A DNA stretch of 64,000 nt from Rugalucina vietnamica (taxonomy: Eukaryota > Mollusca > Bivalvia > Lucinida > Lucinidae): the NCBI GenBank assembly GCA_964017185.1, contig OZ024871.1, positions 10,904,214 to 10,968,213 of the forward strand, given 5' to 3'. This document shows, piece after piece, positions 1 through 11,344 of this stretch. The position numbers and the translations under genes were made by a program. The stretch's first letter is position 1, and every line of letters starts with the position of its first letter. The notes under the pieces were generated by a model that searched no databases, was not told the origin of the DNA, and was given only the letters and a program-made list of their open reading frames with translations.

Positions 1-60
1 GAGATGATCGAATGATTAAGAATCAGCGCTCTTCACCGCTCGGCCACGGGGGCAGCCTCA
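1..60 (-). repeat. tRNA-derived SINE fragment cut by the window edge
   Basis: Read on the minus strand, this begins like a class II tRNA 5' half: GTGGCCGAGCGGTGAAGAGC resembles the box A region of tRNA-Leu or tRNA-Ser. No acceptor-stem partner or box B is present because the window starts here. A SINE head is more likely than a functional tRNA gene. Confidence 0.45.
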
Positions 61-353
61 TAAACTTCTGCCTTAACTCAATTGTGTAAAAATGTTAATC
101 TGTCATGTTTGCGATTTCTGGACAAAAAAAAGATTAACTAGAAGGAGTTTTCAGAGGAAAACATATGTCCTCTCTGCCCCAACCAACTTTTAATTTTGTA
201 AATTTTTACATATAACCCTGAAAAATATATACCAACAGACATTTTCAATTAAAACCAATATATTAAAATATCACATATTTCAGCTGTAAAAAGAAATGGA
301 CCACCTCGGCCCCAACCCTAAATTTTTACAAAAATACAATTTTGAACATAAAT

Positions 354-997
354 CAAGGGCCATAACTATAAGGTCGTTTTACAAAATTTACCCATCTACA
401 ATCCCAAACCAATCCTTGCCGGTGTCAACTAATATGCAAAGTTTGAAGAAAATGGGTCTAAAACTACTCAAGTTAGAGAGCGGAAACGAAAAAAATGCAA
501 TTTTTAACCTCAATCAAGGGCCATAACTCTGAGGTGGTTTGACGAAATTTATCCATCTACAATCCCAAACCACTCCTTGTCGGTATCAACTCATATGCAA
601 AGTTTAAAGAAAATCAGTCAAAAACTGCTCCAGTTAGAGAGCGGAAACGAACAAAATGCAATTTTTAACCTCAATCAAGGGCCATAACTCTAAGGTCGTT
701 TGACGAAATTTACCCATCTACAATCCCAAACCACTCCTTGTCGGTATCAACTCATATGCAAAGTTTGAAGAAAATTGGTCAAAAACTACTCAAGTTAGAG
801 AGCGGAAACGAACAAAATGCAACTTTTAACCTCAATCAAGGGCCATAACTCCAAGATCGTTTAACGAAATTTACCCATCTACAATCTCAAACCACTCCTT
901 GCAGGTATCAACTCATATGCAAATGTTGAAGAAAATCGGTCAAAAACTACTAAAGTTAGAGAGTGGAAACGAATGGAGACACCTGGATTTTCAAACA
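354..997 (+). repeat. Tandem repeat, four copies of a 161-bp unit
   Basis: The phrase CAAGGGCCATAACT starts at 354, 515, 676 and 837, giving an exact 161-bp period over four units. Units differ by scattered substitutions (for example ACTATAAGG, ACTCTGAGG, ACTCTAAGG, ACTCCAAGA). The array decays after about 997. No coding potential. The wording resembles a dispersed bivalve intergenic repeat; that resemblance is from memory. Confidence 0.9.
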
Positions 998-1262
998 GTT
1001 AATTGACCTTTGTGACCTTGAAAAGTAGGTCAAGGTCACCAAAATCTAATCACTCCATTCGGCTGTCCCAATGAAGTTTCTGTGCCAGTTTAATCTAAAT
1101 CCATCCAGTAGTTCAGGAGATATCATGCAGACAAAAAGCTACGCTGACGCCAACGGGATCCACACCCAAAACAATATGTCCCCCACCCCTCCGGAGGGGG
1201 GACATAATAACTTCCTGGAACTTTCACCTATTCAGGGCATTTTTAGCCCACCTGAGCCGTAA
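998..1262. repeat. Dispersed repeat flank with AGGTCA-type half sites
   Basis: This continues the previous array and contains several AGGTCA/TGACCT hexamers between about 1003 and 1038, including two abutting copies at 1027-1038. A short GC-rich hairpin (CCCCTCC / GGAGGGG) lies near 1183-1201. An open frame at 1071-1262 crosses it but has no protein-like character. No gene seen. Confidence 0.5.
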
Positions 1263-1269
1263 GGCTTAC

Positions 1270-1700
1270 AAGGTGAACTTATAGTATACCCATGATCCAG
1301 CATCCATCCACATATTTAAAGATCTTCTCAGAAACCGCTTGGTCAATCAAAGCTAGCATCTATAGGAAGGGGGAACCAATGTGTAAAATTATAAACCAGA
1401 GGACCAATGGCCCTGTCAACACTCACCCGAGATCTGCTGTATATACCAATAAACCTGTTTGAAAATTATGGTATATAGCCTCAATGACGGGACGGATGAA
1501 GTGCTGGTGTCATTTTTTTCAGAATCAATATTCTGTCCATTTGCCCATTTTCTGCAAGTTTTCCACTTCAAATAGGCGACCTATGGCAACCTTGCCATAA
1601 AATATGTCAATGTCATCCCATTGGTCATGATTTATAAACACATTGAAGTACTCTGATCACTTATGCAACATACTAAGTTTCATTTAAATTGATCTACCAG
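1270..1700. repeat. Fragments of a dispersed repeat (family J), first part inverted
   Basis: About 1315-1425 is the reverse complement of a stretch found at 4910-4990: AGGAAGGGGGAACCAATGTG against its inverse in the forward copy. From about 1500 the same family resumes in forward orientation, with the phrases on dilution-like 'gaccta' and 'cattgaagtac' text shared with 4640-4800. No coding sequence. Confidence 0.6.
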
Positions 1701-1711
1701 TTCCGAAGAAG

Positions 1712-3039
1712 ATTTTTGAAGGGCTTGCACCATCTTGGTCATGTAACCTGGATTATTTATAAACACATTGGTTCCCCCTTCCAATAGATGCATCATGTAA
1801 AATTTGGTTCTGATTGACCATGGGGCTTCAGAGAAGAACTTTGCAAATGGTGGACACTGGACACCGGGTGCCTGCCTATCCTGTAAGCTCACCTGTGATC
1901 TGCCAACATGTAAAGTATCAGCTTGATCCATCAACATGTTCAAGAGATAATATAGACTAATAAAAACTTTAACCAAAAACTTTTACATTTTGAGCAACGC
2001 CAATGCAAGCGTAGACGCCAACGCTGGGGTGTTTGTAATAGCTCTTCCTGTATTTTCATAGAGGCGAGTTAAAAAGAATACCCCCTTGAACCCCAATAGT
2101 TATACAGTAAAATTGGGATGTACAGGGGTAAAACTATTCTTGCTCCTAAACATAGATTGTAGGTACTCATTAGAACTGCCTCTTCAATGATGAAAAAAAA
2201 AATAACTTTTTTCAACAAAATTTTCCATTTTTTACATCTAAAAAATTCTCTGTATATTGAATATGAAATATAATATCAAACTTTTTTCAACAAAATTTTC
2301 TATTTTTACATCTGAAAAAAATCTTTGTATACTGCATGGGCAAGTTTTGGTATTAATGTAATTGCTGGAGCTGCATTTTTGAAGGGCTTGCACCATCTTG
2401 GTCATATAACCTGGATTATTTATAAACACATTGGTTCCCCCTTCCAATAGATGCATCATGTAAAATTTGGTTCTGATTGACCATGGGGCTTCAGAGAAGA
2501 ACTTTGCAAATGGTGGACACTGGACACCGGGTGCCTGCCTATCCTGTAAGCTCACCTGTGATCTGCCAACATGTAAAGTATCAGCTTGATCCATCAACAT
2601 GTTCAAGAGATAATATAGACTAATAAAAACTTTAACCAAAAACTTTTACATTTTGAGCAACGCCAATGCAAGCGTAGACGCCAACGCTGGGGTGTTTGTA
2701 ATAGCTCTTCCTGTATTTTCATAGAGGCGAGTTAAAAAGAATACCCCCTTGAACCCCAATAGTTATACAGTAAAATTGGGATGTACAGGGGTAAAACTAT
2801 TCTTGCTCCTAAACATAGATTGTAGGTACTCATTAGAACTGCCTCTTCAATGATGAAAAAAAAAAAAATAACTTTTTTCAACAAAATTTTCCATTTTTAC
2901 ATCTAAAAAATTCTCTGTATATTAATTATGAAATATAATATCAAACTTTTTTCAACAAAATTTTCTATTTTTACATCTGAAAAAAATCTTTGTATATTGC
3001 ATGGGCAAGTTTTGGTATTAATGTAATTGCTGGAGCTGC
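1712..3039 (+). repeat. Tandem segmental duplication, two ~664-bp copies
   Basis: 1712-2374 is repeated at 2375-3039 with an offset of 663 and near identity. The main differences are a longer A-run in copy 2 and a few substitutions. Each copy joins a family J fragment to a family A element. The two nearly identical minus-strand open frames at 1680-1976 and 2238-2639 are only this duplicated repeat, not genes. Confidence 0.9.
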
Positions 3040-3061
3040 TTGGGAATCTGAGAAAATGTGC

Positions 3062-3312
3062 CCTAGGCATCAGGATAACGTCCATGTAATGTATACCCCT
3101 TTGAACCCCACTTTTATATATAGCAAAACTGGGGTATGCAGGGGTATACCTATTTTTCTTATTTTTGATCCAAAACATAGATTGTGAACCCACAATCTAT
3201 GTTTTGAGCAAAAATAAGAAAAATATTAAAAAATTTCAGCGGAAAATTTTCAGTTTTTAAAGCTAAAAAAATCTCTGTTTATGTTTATTGCATGGGCAAG
3301 TTTTCATAATGG
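3062..3312 (+). repeat. Dispersed repeat family A, copy with central inverted repeat
   Basis: About 250 bp containing an internal hairpin: AAAACATAGATTGTG followed by CACAATCTATGTTTTGAGCA. It is flanked by an ACCCC...GGGGT pair and ends with TTGCATGGGCAAGTTTT. The same organisation recurs at 3409, 20907, 45140, 49408 and 59271, which identifies a non-autonomous MITE-like family without any ORF. Confidence 0.75.
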
Positions 3313-3408
3313 GAGTTTGCAATCATAATATAACCTGAACTGTCGAGAAAATGTCTTGGAATGACTATACATGTAACATGGGGAGGCCAACAATCTGACA
3401 CATGATGT

Positions 3409-3690
3409 ATCAGGAAAACATGTCCGTGGAATGTTTACCCCCTTATACCCCACTTTTATATAGTGAATATGGGGTTTACAGGGGCAAACATTTTTTCTTA
3501 CTATTGGTCCAAAACATAGATTGTGGGTACTTGTAAAACCCTGTACCCACAATCAATGTTATGACCCACAATCAATGTTATGAGCAAGAATATGAAAAAT
3601 ATCAAAATTTTTCAACTGAAATTTTTTATTTTTTACAACTTTAATTTTTTTGTATTTTGCATGGGTATGTTCTCGTAATGTTTTTATTTC
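3409..3690 (+). repeat. Dispersed repeat family A copy
   Basis: Starts with ATCAGGAAAACATGTCCGTG, has ACCCCACTTTTATATAGTGA, the hairpin AAAACATAGATTGTGGGTAC with a partner near 3540-3580, and ends at the GCATGGGTATGTTCTCGTAA phrase. It shows a local duplication of the 'acccacaatcaatgttatga' arm. Confidence 0.75.
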
Positions 3691-3899
3691 TGCTGCTGTT
3701 GTTCGTCACATGCATAAGCAATATACATTTAACTGACTTTGTCAACAGCTAATAATATTATTTTGGGACAATCAGTTATCCTAGCAACCGTGGTCATATT
3801 CAGTAGGCTAATTTTGCCATTAACTGACAACTGCTCCCCTTGAATTATTGGAAGAGAAAGAAAGGCAATAACATTTTCACATTCTTAGTTTTACTAACA

Positions 3900-5097
3900 A
3901 GTAGCCCAAGGGCAATTATCGCTCACCTGAGAGTCAGGAAGAACTATCACTGGACAAAAGAAAAGTAGTCAGGTTTTTTACATTGTATGGGCATGGCGGC
4001 CATCTTGGTCATGTGACCTTGATTTTTTATATACAAATTGGTTACCCCTTCCTATAGATGCTTCATATAAAATATGGCTTTGTTTGGCAAGCGGTTTCAG
4101 AGGAGAAAAGGTTTGAATATTATGGGAATATACATGTATATCACCTCCTGGGTGGGGCAGATGAACCCCTTTGATCCAATTTTTTTTTTCAGAATCCTAC
4201 TGCCCATTTTCAGCAAGATGTTCCCTTTGAATGACATTTTAATAGTTTTCCCCAATCAAATGGATAGGCGACCTATGTTGACCTTGATATAAAATAGGTC
4301 ATGGTCAAGGTCATCACAGGGTCATGATTTATATATACATTGCAGTACTTGAGACATCGATGCTTCATGTCAAGTTTCATTGAAATCGGTCCACCAGTTC
4401 CGGAGAAGATTTTTAAAGGGTTTTTACCAAATATGGCGGCCATCTAGGTCATGAGACATGGACTACTTATATATACATTGGTTCCCCCTTCCTATATAAA
4501 ATTTGGCTCTGAATAGCCAAAAGGTTTCAGAGTAGATGTTTGAATATTATGGTAATTTACATGTATATGACCTCGGGGTGGGGCAGATGAGCCCCTGCGG
4601 TCCAATTTGTTTCAGAATCATTGATATTCAGTCCTTTTGCCCATTTCCTCTAGATTTTCCCTTTAAATGACATTTTTTAAAACAGTTTTCCCCATTCAAA
4701 TGCATAGGCAACCTATGTTGACATTGCCGTAAAATGTGTCAATGTCATCATAGGGTCATGATTTATATGTACATTGTAGTACTTGAGCCATTGATGATTC
4801 ATGCCAAGTTTCGCTGAAATCAGTCCACAGGTTCTGGAGTAGAAGATTTTTGAAGGGTTTTTACCAAATATTGGCATGGCGGCCATCTTGGTCACGTGAC
4901 CTGGATTATTTATACACATATTGGTTCCCCCTTCCTATAGATGCTTCATATAAAATTGGCCAAGCAGTTTCAGAGAAGATCTTTGAAAATGTGAACGCAC
5001 AGCCAGATGCACAGAAACATGCACGGACGGCTCGCGTACATCCTATAAGCTCCCCATGAGCCTCTGTCTCAGGTGAGCTAATAAAATGTTGTATTCC
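3900..5097 (+). repeat. Dispersed repeat family J, three ~440-bp tandem units with short TIRs
   Basis: GGCGGCCATCTTGGTCATGT-type text recurs at about 3993, 4434 and 4875, giving a ~440-bp period. The whole block is bounded by GCTCACCTGAGA near 3921 and its inverse TCTCAGGTGAGC near 5079-5090, so it has inverted termini. Units carry AGGTCA/TGACCT-like hexamers. No ORF with protein-like features. Confidence 0.75.
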
Positions 5098-5664
5098 AGA
5101 TTTCAGTTGTCATTTTAAAACAATTTTTAAACAAATAATTTCTAATAAGAAATGGTCTGATGTTTTAATAAATTTTTGCTAAAAGCATGCAAAGACATCC
5201 TAGAAAAAGAAATCCCAATCTTTGGGAACATTCATACTTATCTGCAGATTGATCCTGATTTAATTTCCATTTGCACTAGCATGCATTTATCAAAATCAAC
5301 ATAATGCAGACTGAATTTGTGTGTGCACTATACAGAATGTTGATCCACTTCGGGTTTGTCTTGGTTACATTTTTGTCATGTGAATGCAAATTTATCTTGA
5401 TCAGATTGATCTGGACTAGTCTGATGCAGATTTGTTGTGTTGTGTGAAGGTAAACTTATTCTGGATCAAGCTGATGAAGGAAAAATCTGATGTACATGTA
5501 AATATGTTTATCTGTATCATGTTCATCCAGATCAGACTTATGTGGATTAAGTGTCTAGTGACAGTGTGAACACACGATTACACCATAATTGCAGTACTTA
5601 TATACTTCACTGGAATGTTTATGAAATCTTGTGATGATAAGAACCCTTCTGATTGATTTTTCAG
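5098..5664. other. Gene-free AT-rich spacer
   Basis: No ORF, tRNA, repeat with a second copy in this window, or convincing splice-flanked exon was found. The stretch 5230-5560 has loosely repeated 'gatctg/cagatc' words, which may be an old diverged repeat. Confidence 0.4.
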
Positions 5665-5817
5665 TCATGTCGGGATGGAGCCACCGATTCATGGGTATTA
5701 ACTAGTACTCTTTGGAGTGAATATGTCTTGCTCAAGGACAGGTTGCCACCTGTGGGTTACCCAGGACCTCTAGATTAGGAGTCTGATGTTTTACCACTAC
5801 GCCACCGCTTTCCCCGG
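5665..5817 (-). repeat. tRNA-derived SINE inserted at the 3' end of the zinc-finger gene
   Basis: On the minus strand the head reads GGGGAAAGCGGTGGCGTAGT, with box A-like TGGCGTAGTGG and box B-like GGTCCTGGGTAACCC about 45 bases later. A CCTTGAGCAAG segment and a tail ending ACATGACTGAAAAATCAAT follow. Similar heads or tails occur at 16556-16670 and 18946-19150. The head overlaps the last codons of the zinc-finger ORF. Confidence 0.7.
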
Positions 5818-7126
5818 TGGATGTTCATATGTTTGTCCAGGTTCCACTTTACATTACACTTGTACTGACATTGATCACACTCATACGGTTTCTTACCCGT
5901 ATGAACGACGTAATGAATCTTGAGATCATGGTTCTGATAGAACCGTTTACCACAGACATCACAGCAGAATCGACGCTCCTGTGAATGACGTACAATGTGT
6001 CTCTTTAACAGTTTCTCCAGTCTAAAACTTTTGTCACATTGGTCACAATGCCAATCATTTTTCAATTTGTCATCATGAGTTTTTAGATGGTAATCTAAGC
6101 TTGACCTTGCCTTAAATGTTTTCGGACAAAAGGAACACAGCAGTTTTTGACTTTCTTTAACGTGGACTATTTTGTTGTGGTAGTATAAACCTTTCTTCGT
6201 TTTAAAGCTACTTGGGCAAAGTTCACAAACAAAGGGACTGTCAATGCTGTGATGTTGCTGCATATGAATATTCAATTTGTCTTTCCTTTTAAATGAAGCA
6301 CCACAAATGTCACATACATGTGGTTTAATGTCAGAATGAACCTTCTTGAAATGAACCGACCGTAAGCCCTCTTGATTAAATTTCTTATCACAGATATCAC
6401 ATTCATAATAACACTTGCCATCAGTTTTCAAGCGATGCTTCATAAAATACTTGATACCACATTTGAAAAGTATGGAACAGTTGCAACAAAAATAACCATT
6501 TTCAGACTTGCTGTAAAAATTATCGTCCAAATCATCTGGTTTCTCTATAGGCTTGAGATATGTACCAAAGGCAACGTTTTGTGGAGTGGCACTATACATT
6601 GGCCAGCCTTTCACTAATTCTTTAAATTCTTCAAATGTGGGTAAATCTTCTTGTTTCTTTTTTAATTTTGAGCATTGTGTATGGTTTGTTTCAGATTTTC
6701 TTGGTCTTCCTCTTCTTCTTTTTGGAGTCTTTTCTCCAAAATCCAAGTCAGAACCTCCTTGTTCTGCATTATCCAAGTCAGAACTTTCTTGTTCTGCATT
6801 AGTTTGTACTTCATTATCATCAAATTCTATATTATCTTGTTCAATATCATCTATACCCTCTATATCAGCATTGTTTATACTACTGGTATCAGAATCATTA
6901 TTTCTCTCTTTACACTCAAATTCTGATTTATCAGCTAGTCCTGGATTATCTGTGTAGTCAACTGTATCAATCTCGACCTTGACAGGTACATAGATATCAT
7001 CTTGCTCTATGATGCTGTCTGTGTTAGTCACAGTCTTTATACCTTCAGTAATTTCCAGAGGCCCCTGATGAGGGATATTAAGGGTTATGTTCCAGGCATT
7101 TTCAACCTCCTGCTTTGCCGTGATGT
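5775..7126 (-). CDS. C2H2 zinc-finger protein, terminal exon (seven fingers plus AT-hook)
   Basis: Likely nuclear DNA-binding protein. The exon encodes an acidic N-terminal half, an AT-hook-like basic patch (KRRRGRPRK), a degenerate CCNC finger, then seven C2H2 fingers of CX2CX12HX3-4H form, starting with CDICDKKF and ending with CDQCQYKC. A canonical HTGKKPYEC linker sits between fingers six and seven. The open frame continues upstream to an ATG near 7190, but a strong acceptor (TTTTTCTTTCAG) ends at 7127. The true exon therefore probably starts at 7126, and its upstream exons were not found. The last dozen residues after HMNIHRG (KRWRSGKTSDS) and the stop are encoded by the head of a SINE. 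Target and orthologue unknown. Confidence 0.85.
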
Positions 7127-7650
7127 CTGAAAGAAAAACAACAAATATGGTTATGTGACTTAAGAAAATCATGTCTCCTGATTGGCTCATTCAGTATTAA
7201 TAAATCCTTATAACTTTCTGAAACTAGACCAAACTGATGAAAAATATATCAAACCAGTTCCTGGAGGTTAATTGTTTTGACAGGTTTTCTTTATTAACTT
7301 CCAAAATCTATATTTCCTCCCTGAGTACCCAAAAATAGCACCAGCATGAAATTAACATGGGCTTCATGAAATTGACATGGTTTGATGTATGTATTTAAAA
7401 CCTGCCAGTTAACTATAAACAGCCTAACTCATTTCAGTTCATGAAATCTACATGTTTTGCAGTAACACACTATTAGATTTACAGGTAAACATATCACTAG
7501 ATAATGTGTACTTGGTGATTTGGTGATAATTACAGGATAATTTTGTTTATTTTTCATAAGAACCTAGTATGTTGTTGGTACTCATTGGAATTTTCTCACC
7601 ATGGTGATTCTTATGAGTACCCATAACATAGATTTTATTAAGAACTAACA
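7127..7650. other. Intron or upstream spacer of the zinc-finger gene
   Basis: Probably intronic for the minus-strand zinc-finger gene, because the acceptor lies at its left edge. Contains only a weak inverted pair (GGTACTCAT at 7577 and ATGAGTACC at 7614). No additional exon recognised. Confidence 0.4.
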
Positions 7651-8010
7651 AAAAGGTACAAGTAGGCAAAGATCAGGAAAAGGCGCAATCAGAGAAAGAT
7701 TCCCACTCCAAAAACCGAGGTGGGAAAAAACCAAACCAACAATCAGAAACTTATACCATAAAAACATTTCGTAAGCCGAATGAGCAGCTATTTTCCCAAC
7801 AGGCGGCCACTCAGTTACCTTAACTTAACTAAAAATACGAAAACATACATAAGGCGCCAACAGCACAAAATATTTTAAACACCAAGACATGAAACAAAAA
7901 GAACCACCACAGAAGTATCAACTTGGAACGATCAGTAACGCAAAGTTACTGGCGGGTTTAAATCGATTTTACATGGCCATAACCTCACCCTCAGCTTTCA
8001 ATCATAATCA
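7651..8010 (+). repeat. Dispersed repeat family B, copy 1
   Basis: About 350 bp repeated with ~90% similarity at 33707-34045. Shared landmarks are GGTACAAGTAGGCAAAGATC, GTAAGCCGAATGAGCAGCTA and CAAAGTTACTGGCGGG. No ORF and no obvious terminal repeats. The second copy sits inside another transposon. Confidence 0.8.
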
Positions 8011-8144
8011 ATTATTTTGTCTCATTACCTAGTCTTCTTCAACATCTGTTATGATTTTGTTTATTTTTTTGTTATAAAATGATTATTAAAACACTTGAAA
8101 AGTCATATATGAAAACAGTCTTGATAGGGTGGTTGGTTTCAAAC

Positions 8145-8205
8145 CCACAGAGTCCTACAATCCACCACTGAACCGCTAATCTCGCCTTACATTATAAATT
8201 GCCAT
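8145..8205 (-). repeat. Possible tRNA-derived SINE head
   Basis: On the minus strand, TTAGCGGTTCAGTGGTGGA resembles a box A region and GGTTTGAAACC resembles box B, at tRNA-like spacing. No cloverleaf can be closed, so this is a SINE relic rather than a tRNA gene. Confidence 0.4.
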
Positions 8206-8441
8206 TAAACATTTGAAAATAAAGACACCCAAACTTACATGTAATTGGTATATTTAACTTTTTTTACTGGTGAACAAACAGATACTGTGCTTGAGATATT
8301 GTTAAAATTGTTAAAACTAATTGCAAATGTCAGTCATAACCAAAGCTAAAAGTATATCATACATGTGCTATCCAAGCAGGCCTTTTCATCAATTGCATAC
8401 TCAAGCTCAAGACTGGATAACAAATTTTGGACAATTAAGTC

Positions 8442-8889
8442 TAGGCCCGAATTAAAAAAATTGTTTGTTTGTCCTTTACCTACCCAGCATTCAAGTCTTG
8501 GGTAGGTAGGTAGGGAAATTATTATATATTTTCCTTTTTGTAGAGAATATAAAATTAACTTTCAAGTCTAGTTAGCATTATCCTTTATTTTGCATAAAGC
8601 ACTACATGTAATGTTGGCAAGTATGAATTAAAATGAGTAGATAGTTCACAAAAAGTGTTCAGATTTTACAGGAAATGCAAATTTAACAAGTCTGTACACC
8701 AGCGTTTGAATGTTTAATGAAACCCAAAATCATGCAAATGACCGTACATTTCAGTCATAGGAAAATAAAAATATTTTTCCCCAGGCAATTGCAATATAAC
8801 TTTTTGAGTAGGGGGGGGGGGGGGGGGGGGGGGTAAATTGTGGGTAGGTAGGTAAAGGACAAACAAACAAAATTTTATTTTCAGCCTTA
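8442..8889. mobile_element. MITE (family K) with ~45-bp terminal inverted repeats
   Basis: The left end reads TTGTTTGTTTGTCCTTTACC and the right end carries its inverse, GGTAAAGGACAAACAAACAA. The outer bases are TAGGCC...GCCTTA. The interior has no ORF and a 23-base G-run at 8811-8833. A related element occurs at 11345-11719 with the same outer bases. Confidence 0.8.
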
Positions 8890-9163
8890 TTATGTTACAA
8901 ATAGTTTACCATTGGGCTTCATGATCTGATAATTTTAAAACATTTTAAACATACAAACCCTTTCCCTGGAACAGCCATCCTTTCTCTGTAAACAAGTTTC
9001 TTATAGCAGTTTCTTGTTCTACCGTTACAAACAATGCTATCAAGTGTGTTCCCATAGTATAATCTGTAAATATAAAGCATAAGAAAAACTATTTGGAAAG
9101 AAGCGGGGAGGCCGAGGGGGGTAAAACTGTCACCATTTTTCTGTCACCAATGGTCGCTAAATA
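8890..9163. other. Spacer before the mariner-like element
   Basis: No gene seen. A G-rich phrase just before the element (GGGGGGTAAAACTGTCACCA, 9116-9135) resembles one near the element's right part (about 10020-10045), so element and flank may share an older duplication. Confidence 0.3.
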
Positions 9164-10189
9164 CGAGGGATTATCAAAAATTATGTGGACTTTTCCCATA
9201 ACTTCTGATTATATGACTCGACTCCACTCAAACTTTCAATCCACATGGACCCATGTAATATGCATTAGTGTGCAAAATTTTATCACAATCCCTTCATCCG
9301 TTACAAAATTATTCTGAAATGAAAACACCCACTTTCGCCATCCTGGAGCACACCGATCACGCCAGTGACGTCGACGCAAAACCACTGATTTCGAACCACA
9401 AAAAGCCCTTTTTAGGGCTAGGGATTTTTACAGGTTTACTGCTCAAAGTATCTTATAAAATTTGTCCACTATTGGAGCATGGAATAAATTACCAATCTGT
9501 ATAAAATTATTAATGTATTGCCTTGATTTGAGAATAAATTTGGACTGGGCATATTGATGCTGACTTTTAACATTATGATTTAGACGTTAAAACATTTTAA
9601 ATGACAGATAGGAATTTTGATACTTATTTTGGTCCTTTTTGTTCAAACGTGCATGCAAGGTTTAATTTGTAATGCTTAATCAAAGTACCGTGAAGTGTTA
9701 CCGGCAAATATGAAATTAGGATTTGTTTCAAACTGGGAATTGCACGATATTGCCGGTTGATTTGTGTTGCATGAAATTCAGACATCGCTTAAAAGTTCCG
9801 AAAAAGCAAACATGTATGCCTTAGCAAAACAACGTACACCTGTGCATAACCGGTCCACCGTAATTATTGAGCAAGCATAAATTATTTTGTTATGGATTCT
9901 TTAAGACACATGGTACGTTTGGCTGTGAATTGCAAAACCGTTTTGAAGAAAACGCAAATGAAATGCGAAACTGCAGTGCAAAGCTTGACATCATTTCTGA
10001 CGTGCTCCGCCATAGGGAGGGTGGGGTAAGTAAAACCATCACCAACCGCTAATAAAACACTTTAGATCAACCAAACTTTCAGAATGTAGTGGATTTAAGC
10101 AAGTTTATCGCCTCATAACATTTGAATGAGATTGCCTGAATCGTTGTCAAGTTATGGGAAAAGTCCACGTAATTTTTGATAATCCCATG
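9164..10189. mobile_element. Non-autonomous mariner/Tc1-like element, 1026 bp, TA-flanked
   Basis: The left end GGGATTATCAAAAATTATGT and the right end (inverse GGGATTATCAAAAATTACGT) form ~41-bp terminal inverted repeats that continue as GGACTTTTCCCATAACTT. A TA lies immediately outside both ends (9162-9163 and 10190-10191). This fits the Tc1/mariner superfamily. The 61-codon frame at 9867 shows no DD(D/E) transposase features, so the element is non-autonomous. Confidence 0.8.
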
Positions 10190-10769
10190 TATTGTTTGAA
10201 CAGCTAAAGGTCTGAAGGATACTTTTTAATGTGGTATTTATGTGTAAAATTGGTATAAAATACCAAAATGCTGGTCGAGCAATGTGCTCATTATGCACAA
10301 ATTTTTCAGAAATGACCATGGTATGCACTTATTGGAGCATGTGCATTAATTAGAACAAATACGTACATTGCATTTACTGCTTGCTACATCATTTTGCTGT
10401 TCATCTAGTTTTTTGTGTTTCTTTTTCTCTGTTACACCCCATAACAATGGCATAACAATGGTGGAAACTGACTGGTTAAAGATCCCTACACAAGTTCTAT
10501 CCTCATACATGTAGGCTTGTCCTACAAAAACAGCGGAGTGTACAATGTACACCTTCAAAGAATAATCAGAAATTTACTGATTGGAGTATTAGAAAACAAA
10601 ACAAAAACATAATCTGGATTTGTGACCGAGTTTTGATAGTTTAATAGAAGAAACTGGGATTGATGATGATGATGATGGTATTGATGTTGATGGAATTAGC
10701 CTACATGGGCTAGCCATAACAGAACTTATGCCTAAGCAGCAGTCAGATGGCCGGCGTCTTTTGGTCAGG
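10190..10769. other. Gene-free spacer
   Basis: Contains a short (GAT)n-like run at 10661-10680. A minus-strand frame of 70 codons at 10346-10558 has no recognisable domain. Nothing else supportable. Confidence 0.35.
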
Positions 10770-10930
10770 TATAAAAGCCTAGACTGAGCCGAGCTTTTAT
10801 TGCTGAGCCAGGGTTTTGACTGTTTTGCTTAAAGCTTGATTTTTTCATGAAAAAATATATACAAAATAATATTTTATGACACTTTAAATGATTTTGAATT
10901 ACTGTTAGTTCCAGGAACCCATTACACATT
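10770..10930 (+). repeat. Partial copy of MITE family L (left part)
   Basis: AGCCTAGACTGAGCCGAGC, then GAGCCAGGGTTTTGACT and GTTTTGCTTAAAGCTTGAT, parallels 25660-25800, including the following 'atttgaaatgattttg' text. The right terminus is not recognisable, so it is truncated or diverged. A G-run follows at 11030-11040. Confidence 0.5.
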
Positions 10931-11344
10931 GGTCAACCTATACACTGATTTGCAGTGTTTATGGCGGTTTGCGGGTATTTACGCTGATTTACTGGAGACA
11001 AAAGATGATGGCGACAAATAAATATTTTGGGGGGGGGGGGATTTTTCATTTTTAATCGTGTTGATGCTGTAAAGAAAAGCAAGGAACATGTCAGAGGTAC
11101 TATAGAATTGTGCTACATTTGGTTTTCAGAATATGACATGCACCTGGCGATTTAAGTAAGCATTTAAGGATGATTTCTAGTACCGACCCAAAGGATAAGT
11201 CTTTTTTGTTAATTTTTTGTAAATTACCGACCTTCAAGAGATCAAACTTTCATCTGGGTTACATGCCTTTCTCTTCATTGCTGCACAATTCCTTGCCTGG
11301 TCTAGTAGCATCAAAATGAATTGACAGTTTGAAAACAAAATTTG

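Noticed and set aside
354..997. Regular direct repeats as a possible CRISPR array
   Set aside because: Whole 161-bp units are repeated with no unique spacers, in eukaryotic DNA. It is a tandem repeat.
1680..2639. Two near-identical minus-strand frames beginning MVKVFISLYYLLN
   Set aside because: They lie in the two copies of a non-coding segmental duplication and are antisense to family J repeat text. No domain.
5665..5817. Functional tRNA gene
   Set aside because: Box A and B are present but stems do not close, and a SINE body and tail follow. The same applies to 1-60, 8145-8205, 16556-16670, 18946-19150 and 21241-21350.
7127..7190. ATG at 7190 as the zinc-finger protein start
   Set aside because: The frame there crosses a polypyrimidine tract and AG acceptor and encodes an odd hydrophobic leader. 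Treated as intron.
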